Both the position numbers and the translations under genes were made by a program. Below the pieces are notes generated by a model that had not been told where the DNA came from, searched no databases, and saw only the letters and a program-made list of their open reading frames with translations. This document shows, in pieces, positions 1 through 5,128 of a stretch of 9,658 nt of DNA (position 1 is the first letter of the stretch; the number at the start of each line of letters is the position of its first letter). Location: assembly GCA_025966435.1 (NCBI GenBank), contig JAICRQ010000091.1, positions 1 to 9,658 on the forward strand. The letters run 5' to 3'. Source of the stretch: Anaerolineales bacterium (GTDB taxonomy: Bacteria; Chloroflexota; Anaerolineae; Anaerolineales; Villigracilaceae).

Positions 1-1841
1 CGGATGAGGACATTTTTCCTCCCGAGGTAGCCGCCCAATTCCGCAGAAATGATGAGCAAGCCTTAACGGATGAAAAAGGTGTACAGGTCGTTGAGACGCT
101 GAAACAAGCAGATGGCGTAGTCCATTCTTCCCTGGTCAGTAAATTTCCCATCCCCGGACCGGATGGCGGCACAACATTGATCGGCGGCACCGCTTTCGAC
201 ATTACGGAACGCTTGCAAGCCGAGGAAGCCCTGCGCGAATCCGAAGAGCGTTTCCGCGCCATCCTCCGGCAGGCAACGGCAGGCATTGTCCGCAAGGATG
301 CTCAGGGCAGGCTGCTCTTCGTCAACGAGGCTTTCTGCAATATGCTGGGCTATACCGAATTGGATTTGACAGGCAAAACCATATGGGAATTTATGCATCC
401 AGACGACGTGGAGGAAAATCAGCGCCCCTATGAGCGCCTAATGCAGGAAGGCGTTCCGTTCAAGCTTGAACGACGTTTCCTTCGCCGGGATGGCTCGGTG
501 ATCTGGGTGGATGCCAGCGTCTCGCCGATCATGGATGCTACAGGCAAACCGCAATCCGCTGTGGCGGTAGAGGTGGATATTACCGGGCGCAAGCAAGCAG
601 AGGAAGCTCTACGCCAACTTAACCTGCAGCTGGAAGATCGCGTCCTGAGCCGTACCGCCAAGCTGCGAGCCGTCAACCAGACGCTACGCGAGGAGATCAC
701 CGAGCGCCAGCGAGTGGAGGAGGCTCTGCGTCAAAGTGAGGCTCTGGCACGTGCAAACGAAGAGAAGCTGAGCACATTGTTCGAATTGTTGCCTGTAGGC
801 ATCTCGTTCCTCGATCCCCAAGGGCGAGTGATCCAAGTGAATCCTGCGCTGACGAATATCATGAAGCTATCTAAGGAGCAGTTGTCGAATCAGGCACACC
901 AATCTCAAAAGTACATTCGGGCAAATGGCACTTTGATGCCTCCGACCGAGTTTGCCAGCCAGCGCGCCCTCTCGGAAGGGAAAACGGTTTACAACGTGGA
1001 AACGGGCCTGGTTCTCGAGGACGGCAAAGTGGTTTGGACGAGCGTAAGCGCTGCACCGGTCAACGTGGCTGATGTAGGCGCTGTGGTTGTCACCACAGAT
1101 GTCACTGAGAACAAGCGCGCAGAGCGGGCGCTGAAGGAAAGCCGCGAGCGTTTGCAGGTCCTCTCTCAGCGCCTGGTGGAGGTGCAGGAAGAGGAACGAC
1201 GTGCCATCGCCCGCGAACTGCACGACCGCGTCGGTCAGACCCTGGCTGCCCTGAACATCAACCTGATCATCATAAGCGGTCAGTTGGGAGACAAGGTGGA
1301 TGAGCAGGTGAGTTCGCGCCTGAGCGATTCGATGAAGCTGGTCGCGGAGACGATTGCCCTCGTTCGAGATGTGATGTCTAACCTGCGTCCATCGGTGCTG
1401 GATGATTATGGATTAGAGTCTGCAATCGATTCACATCTGTCACAATTTACATCCAGGTACGAGATTAAGGTCAGGTTTGAAAAGCCCGAACAACCCATCC
1501 CGCGCCTGGGTCCCAGTATCGAAATGACGTTCCTGAGAATTGTGCAGGAGGCGTTGATGAATACTGCAAAACATGCGCAAGCCGATCAGGTCACGCTCTC
1601 GCTACAACGCGAAGAGAACGTAATTTATATGTCTGTTCAGGATAATGGCATCGGCATTGCATCCTGGCAGGATGCGAACCGGATGGGCAGTCATGGACTG
1701 ACGATCATGCGCGAGCGCGCCGAGGCATTCGGCGGCCAGTTGAAAGTCAGCTCCGTCCCCGGGAAAGGTACCACAGTGGATGTGAAGATACCTGTGGAAA
1801 CCAGAGACCAATCACAATCTCAGAAGGGAAAAAGCGAATGA
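1..1841 (+). CDS. Multi-PAS sensor histidine kinase, NarL/HPK7 family (5' end outside window)
   Basis: This is a sensor kinase that would autophosphorylate on His and pass the phosphate to the response regulator encoded directly downstream. The frame is open from the left edge (first full codon at position 3, 612 visible residues), so the true start lies outside. A TTG at 177 is not the start, because the upstream residues continue a normal PAS domain ending in FDITERLQAEEAL. Visible order: end of a PAS domain (about 1-75), a second PAS (about 82-196, with the RRDGSVIWVDASVSPI core), a helical linker, a third more divergent PAS (about 253-373), then HisKA_3 with the phospho-accepting His 407 in ARELHDRVGQ. 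The HATPase domain (about 503-598) has an N-box QEALMNTAKHA, a G1 box DNGIGI and a G2 box GSHGL. No membrane segment is visible, so the seen part is cytoplasmic. The PAS ligand cannot be predicted. The stop codon overlaps the next ATG by 4 bases (ATGA). Confidence 0.95.
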   Translation, partial: DEDIFPPEVAAQFRRNDEQALTDEKGVQVVETLKQADGVVHSSLVSKFPIPGPDGGTTLIGGTAFDITERLQAEEALRESEERFRAILRQATAGIVRKDAQGRLLFVNEAFCNMLGYTELDLTGKTIWEFMHPDDVEENQRPYERLMQEGVPFKLERRFLRRDGSVIWVDASVSPIMDATGKPQSAVAVEVDITGRKQAEEALRQLNLQLEDRVLSRTAKLRAVNQTLREEITERQRVEEALRQSEALARANEEKLSTLFELLPVGISFLDPQGRVIQVNPALTNIMKLSKEQLSNQAHQSQKYIRANGTLMPPTEFASQRALSEGKTVYNVETGLVLEDGKVVWTSVSAAPVNVADVGAVVVTTDVTENKRAERALKESRERLQVLSQRLVEVQEEERRAIARELHDRVGQTLAALNINLIIISGQLGDKVDEQVSSRLSDSMKLVAETIALVRDVMSNLRPSVLDDYGLESAIDSHLSQFTSRYEIKVRFEKPEQPIPRLGPSIEMTFLRIVQEALMNTAKHAQADQVTLSLQREENVIYMSVQDNGIGIASWQDANRMGSHGLTIMRERAEAFGGQLKVSSVPGKGTTVDVKIPVETRDQSQSQKGKSE

Positions 1842-2278
1842 TTACAGTGATCCTGGCAGACGATCATGCCGTCTTGCGTGATGGCTTGCGGTATTTGCTC
1901 GAAGCAGCAGGCGATATCCAGATCCTGTCGATGGCAGCCAATGGGCAGGAAGCGATAGACCAGGCGAGAAAGCACTGCCCGGATGTGATCGTGATGGATA
2001 TTTCCATGCCTGTGATGAGCGGCATCGATGCGACCAGACATATCGGCAAAATCTGTAAACACACAAAGGTGGCTATCCTTTCGATGCACCATACCACCGA
2101 GTATATCCAGCGTGCGCTGGAAGCCGGCGCCGCGGGGTACCTGTTAAAAGACTCTGCAGGAGCAGAGCTGGTGGCAGCCATCCGCGCGGTAAAGGACGGC
2201 AAACGCTATATCAGTAAAAGTGTATCCAAGAACTTTGGGGACAGCGATTTGTTGTGGAAAGAAAATCCTATTAACTAA
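1838..2278 (+). CDS. Receiver-only response regulator (NarL-type receiver without LuxR HTH)
   Basis: This is the probable phospho-acceptor partner of the preceding kinase. It starts at an ATG overlapping the kinase stop (ATGA), which implies translational coupling. The 146-residue product has a complete receiver domain: acidic pair D8/D9, phospho-acceptor D54 in VIVMDISMPVMSG, S82 and K104 in GYLLKDS. The sequence style is that of NarL/FixJ-class receivers (LADDHAVLRDGL at the N-terminus). Such proteins normally run to about 210 residues with a LuxR-type helix-turn-helix. Here the reading frame stops about 20 residues after the receiver, ending in a non-family tail (NFGDSDLLWKENPIN). No helix-turn-helix remnant is seen in the other plus-strand frames before the terminator hairpins. 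It either acts by protein contact or is a C-terminally truncated regulator. Confidence 0.92.
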   Translation: MITVILADDHAVLRDGLRYLLEAAGDIQILSMAANGQEAIDQARKHCPDVIVMDISMPVMSGIDATRHIGKICKHTKVAILSMHHTTEYIQRALEAGAAGYLLKDSAGAELVAAIRAVKDGKRYISKSVSKNFGDSDLLWKENPIN

Positions 2279-2296
2279 TTTCGTCTGTCACGAAAC

Positions 2297-2339
2297 ATAC
2301 GCCCAGCCCTATTCCTGGTGCTGGGCGTATTTGTTGTTA
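2297..2339 (+). terminator. Rho-independent terminator of the kinase/regulator unit
   Basis: A perfect 11-bp stem is formed by 2297-2307 (atacgcccagc) and 2320-2330 (gctgggcgtat) with a 12-nt loop. It is followed by the T-rich run ttgttgtta. It lies 18 bases after the response-regulator stop and is oriented to end plus-strand transcription. The run of T is broken by G residues, so efficiency is uncertain. Confidence 0.8.
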
Positions 2340-2340
2340 T

Positions 2341-2393
2341 GGCGGCAGTTGCACTGCCGCCCGCCAGCAGTGCAACTGCTGGCGAAATCTTTT
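2341..2393. repeat. Tandem hairpin pair with complementary loops, probable second terminator or REP-like element
   Basis: Two adjacent perfect hairpins fill the rest of the convergent gap. The first has an 8-bp stem (2341-2348 ggcggcag with 2354-2361 ctgccgcc) and loop ttgca. The second has a 9-bp stem (2362-2370 cgccagcag with 2376-2384 ctgctggcg) and loop tgcaa. The loops are exact reverse complements. The same bases also form an alternative 13-bp inverted repeat, 2345-2357 against 2367-2379. The second hairpin is followed by aaatctttt, so it can act as a back-up plus-strand terminator. The paired, inverted layout also resembles REP/BIME-type intergenic elements, but one copy in one window cannot show that it is a genomic repeat. 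Confidence 0.7.
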
Positions 2394-2397
2394 AGCA

Positions 2398-3303
2398 CTA
2401 TTCCAACCCCTCGAACTCCCGCACAACTTGCACTTCCCTTTCCTCTGCAAGTGACTCAAGCGGCGGGCGCACAGCCCAGCGCGGGAAACCGTGCCGCCGG
2501 TGCAGCAGGGCTTTCAACGTCGGTGGGAGGGGGAGATAGGCATCCAGGAGGTCGCGTTGTTGTTTCACGCGTGCCTGTGCTTCGGTTGAGTCTCTTCCTT
2601 CCTTCATCGCTTCCCAGACTTCACGCAGGTCTGGCGAGAGGATGTTTGCTGGCGCGGTGATGCAGCCTGCGGCTTTGTTCTGCATGGCAAGCTCCAGATA
2701 GGAATCGGTGCCCGTCAGCACTACGAGGTCTGAGCCGAACGTCTCACCCAGGTTGCGCGCCAAGTCGGCATCATGAGAGGAATCCTTGATTCCCGCAAAT
2801 TGCAAAGGGAATGCATCTTTTAGACGAGCCAGTAATTCAATTGAGAATCCGATGCCTGCGACTCTGGGGAAGTGATAACCAAGCAGGTATTGATCGGATG
2901 GAACGGCTTTTGTGATCAATTCGCTGAACCAGCGGAAGAGTCCGTCATCTGTCGCATTACGGAAGTAGTATGGTGGGAGTGCCAGCGCTGCATCGTAACC
3001 GAGGTCGAAAGCCAGCTTTGTCAAATCTATTGTTTCAGAAAGGCTGGGCGTGCCTGTACCGGCGATCAACCGAAAGCCTGGCATGGACTCTCGTGCCTCG
3101 CGCGCGCAGCGCATCAATGCTTCTCGTTCCGCCGGAGAGAAGGAGGGTCCTTCTCCTGTCGTGCCGAACAGCACTGCGCCGTGACAACCACGCGAGGCAA
3201 GAAATGCCAGCAGGCGCGGGACAGAACCGAGATCCAGAGCAGAATCCAGAAGGGGAGTCACTGCCGCGGCATAGACTCCGGCGAGAGGATGTTTTGATGT
3301 CAT
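2398..3303 (-). CDS. DapA/NanA-superfamily (class I aldolase-type) lyase, substrate unknown
   Basis: This is a 301-residue TIM-barrel lyase/synthase of the dihydrodipicolinate synthase superfamily, which uses a Schiff-base lysine to add or remove pyruvate or a related keto acid. Visible motifs are the pyruvate-binding loop GTTGE (47-51), the PPYYF segment (110-114), the proton-relay Tyr 143 in GYHFPRV, and the Schiff-base Lys 173 in FAGIKDSS. Length is normal for the family. The segment after Tyr 143 (HFPRVAGIG) does not match the YNVPSRTG pattern of true DapA, whose Arg contacts the second substrate, so I do not assign lysine biosynthesis. Aldolases for keto-deoxy sugars, sialic acid or hydroxyproline products are equally possible. 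Its ATG overlaps the stop of the upstream minus-strand gene by 4 bases, so the two are probably co-translated. No other amino-acid or sugar pathway gene is nearby to identify the substrate. Confidence 0.9.
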   Translation of the reverse strand: MTSKHPLAGVYAAAVTPLLDSALDLGSVPRLLAFLASRGCHGAVLFGTTGEGPSFSPAEREALMRCAREARESMPGFRLIAGTGTPSLSETIDLTKLAFDLGYDAALALPPYYFRNATDDGLFRWFSELITKAVPSDQYLLGYHFPRVAGIGFSIELLARLKDAFPLQFAGIKDSSHDADLARNLGETFGSDLVVLTGTDSYLELAMQNKAAGCITAPANILSPDLREVWEAMKEGRDSTEAQARVKQQRDLLDAYLPLPPTLKALLHRRHGFPRWAVRPPLESLAEEREVQVVREFEGLE

Positions 3304-4229
3304 GGTTTTCTCTTTTTACCTTTATCCGCACTGCCGCTTTGCGGCGTGCTGCGCTTGTCTGAGCGAGTTTTGCGCGAGGGTTTTTTAGTTTCGTCATCCA
3401 CGAATGTGCGGGCAGCGGTTTCCGGCGGCTGGAGCGATTCGCCTTCCTGTACCAGGTAGCGCTGGTGATCCAGCACCCACAGATACAGATCGCCCTCCGT
3501 CTTTCCGGGAAAATCCTTCAGAATGTTCGTAGCGCGGATCACCTGGACGACCGGCATGTAAACCGTATCGTACCAGTGCGCCACCGCTTCTTCCTCCGAA
3601 ATGTCGCGCTTCCAATCAATACCCATAAAATAACGGTGCACAGCAATATGCTCCAGCATCCGGTCGAAACCATCCGGGATGGTCACTTTGATACTGGCAT
3701 CCGGTCGAAGGGTATCCAGAGAGGTACGTTCCAGAAAATTTACTTTGGTTCCGAGGATTTGCAAATCCTCAAGGCGGATATCTGGCTTGATATTGACGCG
3801 CGTGGCGCACTCGCGCACTTCGGCTTCGATGTAAATCTGCCCCTGCTCGCGCGCGACCGAGACGCGGTGATGTCCGTCCACCACAAAATAGACCTGCCCA
3901 ACTTTATACAGCACCACCGGCGGCAGGCTGATCTCCTGGTAAAAAGCGCGATTGACCCTTTGCCAGCGCTCCGAAAGTTTATCGCTGGCGGGCAGGAAGA
4001 CTCGGTCAAATTCATGGTACCGGTTTAAGCTGCCCGCGATCTGATCCACGTGAACGGTTTGCACACCGCGATAGATAGGACCGCCAATATGCAGTTTTTC
4101 CTTGACCTCATCATACGAAAGCAGGGTGCTTGGCTGCCCGGAGAGAGTGCTCCATAGCCGGTTTACAAAGGCTTTGAAGCGCGCCCGTTGAAAGTCGCCG
4201 CGCGCCTGATTGGAAAATTGATCTGACAT
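3300..4229 (-). CDS. ParB/sulfiredoxin-like protein with DGHHR motif and basic C-terminal tail
   Basis: The 309-residue product has a central segment LYKVGQVYFVVDGHHRVSVA (residues 107-126). It matches the signature of the ParB N-terminal/sulfiredoxin fold, where a DGxHR-type motif binds nucleotide or phosphate. Before it comes a conserved-looking region (about 44-90, IYRGVQTVHVDQIAGSLNRY). After it comes an alpha/beta region with HRYFMGIDWKR (198-208) and AVAHWYDTVYMPV (215-227). The last 29 residues (281-309) are extremely rich in Lys, Arg and Ser, suggesting nucleic-acid contact. It lacks the helix-turn-helix and dimerisation parts of a partition ParB and there is no ParA gene nearby, so it is not a segregation protein. 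The true function is unknown. The ATG start gives an N-terminus of sensible length although no clear Shine-Dalgarno precedes it. It lies 63 bp downstream of the metallophosphoesterase gene and overlaps the lyase gene by 4 bases. Confidence 0.75.
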   Translation of the reverse strand: MSDQFSNQARGDFQRARFKAFVNRLWSTLSGQPSTLLSYDEVKEKLHIGGPIYRGVQTVHVDQIAGSLNRYHEFDRVFLPASDKLSERWQRVNRAFYQEISLPPVVLYKVGQVYFVVDGHHRVSVAREQGQIYIEAEVRECATRVNIKPDIRLEDLQILGTKVNFLERTSLDTLRPDASIKVTIPDGFDRMLEHIAVHRYFMGIDWKRDISEEEAVAHWYDTVYMPVVQVIRATNILKDFPGKTEGDLYLWVLDHQRYLVQEGESLQPPETAARTFVDDETKKPSRKTRSDKRSTPQSGSADKGKKRKP

Positions 4230-4250
4230 AGTTTAGCTATACAGGTCATC

Positions 4251-4290
4251 ACTCCATGTCTACGTGTCTACTTGTGTACTTGTCTCCTAT
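4251..4290. repeat. Degenerate 8-bp tandem repeat between minus-strand genes
   Basis: In the 63-bp gap between the metallophosphoesterase and ParB-like genes the plus strand reads as successive octamers: tctacgtg (4259), tctacttg (4267), tgtacttg (4275). They are flanked by weaker units actccatg (4251) and tctcctat (4283). The three core units match the consensus TCTACTTG at 22 of 24 positions and the outer two at 5 of 8 each. It could be a microsatellite, a tandem binding site, or simple slippage DNA. Confidence 0.55.
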
Positions 4291-4292
4291 TA

Positions 4293-4946
4293 CTAATGAT
4301 TGACTTCGATGATTTTATACGGGTAAACGTTGATGATCTTCGTCAAGCCGTGTGTCGATTCGGAAGGGGATAAATTGCCGCGCTGGAAATGAGTATGCCC
4401 GTGAAAATGATAACGCGGCTTTGCGACGCGCAGGAGCCAGTTAAGCGCTTTCAGCCCCTGGTGAGCTTGCGTATCATCGTCGTGGATTCCAAATGGCGGC
4501 GAGTGTGTGATGAGAATATCGAGGGCGCGGCCATAGCGCATGCGGTTCAACATCAACCGGGGAACCATACGGAATGCTCGTAAGTAGGCATCTGTTTGGG
4601 AATGCTGGTTTGTCCCGTCCGGTCGGTAGCGAATCGAGCCGCCGAAGCCGCCGATCAAAAATTTCTTAAACCGGACCATTTTCAGGTCCAGGTTGGAACC
4701 GCCTTCCACGCGCGCCAGAGTATTTTCAGGGTTGTAGGTCGGGTCATGGTTGCCCGGCACATAAAACAACGGAACATTCAACAGCGTCAGCAGGTTTTCC
4801 AGGTATGGGTAGGGGAGGTCTCCACACCCCAGAATCAACTCGATCTCACGAAAGTGACCACTGGAACAAAGGTTGTAAAGGCGATCGACCACTTCATCGC
4901 TGACGGTAAGTATTTTCACAGTGAGCGTATTGTGCCGCAGAACCAT
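4293..4946 (-). CDS. Calcineurin-like metallophosphoesterase (first-motif His replaced)
   Basis: This is a 217-residue cytoplasmic metal-dependent phosphoesterase, with no signal peptide or membrane segment visible. The fold signatures appear in order: VSDEVV (15-20), GCGDLP (40-45), the metal-bridging PGNHD (64-68), THSPP (147-151) and the distal HGHTH (182-186). The canonical first motif is D-x-H. Here it is D17-E18-V19, so one expected metal-ligand His is missing, which I associate with a subfamily of small bacterial phosphoesterases rather than decay. All other ligands are intact. The substrate (phosphodiester, phosphoprotein or nucleotide) cannot be told. The chosen ATG at 4946 has a weak agggaa-type site close upstream. 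A GTG nine codons inside would remove the residues before VKILTVSDE and is an alternative start. It is the first gene of the minus-strand unit and divergent from the Ser/Thr kinase operon. Confidence 0.92.
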   Translation of the reverse strand: MVLRHNTLTVKILTVSDEVVDRLYNLCSSGHFREIELILGCGDLPYPYLENLLTLLNVPLFYVPGNHDPTYNPENTLARVEGGSNLDLKMVRFKKFLIGGFGGSIRYRPDGTNQHSQTDAYLRAFRMVPRLMLNRMRYGRALDILITHSPPFGIHDDDTQAHQGLKALNWLLRVAKPRYHFHGHTHFQRGNLSPSESTHGLTKIINVYPYKIIEVNH

Positions 4947-5128
4947 GTTCCCTGCAAGGGAAGAGTGTTCAAATGAGAGGGCCGCCGTAGGATTTCACTA
5001 CGGAGAACGCACCTGCCCTGGCGCCGACCGCCAGGGGAAATCACAAAGGGCTTTGTAAAGAACCTCTTAACTCCTCCTAATTAAGTACTTTTCAGGAGAC
5101 TTTAACGGGCAGAATATACGAAACTGAA
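4947..5128. other. Divergent intergenic region with several short hairpins
   Basis: This 182-bp region separates the divergent metallophosphoesterase and Ser/Thr kinase genes and contains no gene I can support. It holds small hairpins: 4948-4952 with 4958-4962 (5 bp, loop tgcaa, covering the likely phosphoesterase ribosome-binding site), 4985-4990 with 4998-5003 (ccgtag/ctacgg, 7-nt loop), and 5016-5023 with 5029-5036 (ccctggcg/cgccaggg, 5-nt loop). None is followed by a T-run in either direction, so they are not obvious terminators. They may structure a leader RNA of the minus-strand unit. An AT-rich stretch at about 5078-5091 could belong to a promoter, but I cannot identify convincing -35 and -10 boxes there. 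Confidence 0.5.

Noticed and set aside
177..179. TTG as start of the histidine kinase
   Set aside because: The frame is open upstream to the left edge and encodes the end of a typical PAS domain, so the codon is internal.
2220..2660. 146-codon plus-strand reading frame after the response regulator
   Set aside because: It runs through the terminator hairpins and antisense to the lyase gene, its translation resembles no family, and it carries no helix-turn-helix remnant.
3329..3342. Hairpin gccgctttgcggc as a terminator
   Set aside because: It lies inside the coding sequence for the basic tail of the ParB-like protein, and the coupled lyase gene follows, so termination there makes no sense.
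3465..4028. 187-codon plus-strand reading frame
   Set aside because: It is wholly antisense to the ParB-like gene, has no recognisable motif, and reflects the codon bias of the real minus-strand gene.
3300..4229. ParB-like gene as a chromosome or plasmid partition gene
   Set aside because: There is no ParA, no helix-turn-helix, no visible parS-like site, and the domain layout differs from partition ParB.
4596..4976. 126-codon plus-strand reading frame
   Set aside because: It is antisense to the metallophosphoesterase, whose motifs are unambiguous on the other strand.
5053..5083. Alternative promoter TTGTAA with an AT-rich box near 5078
   Set aside because: The -10 match is poor and the spacing wrong; the TTGTCA/TATAAT pair at 5150-5178 is far better.
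5071..5098. ctcctcc / aggag as ribosome-binding sites for a small gene
   Set aside because: On neither strand is there a start codon at suitable distance opening a credible frame; aggag at 5094 is over 30 bases from the ATG at 5129.
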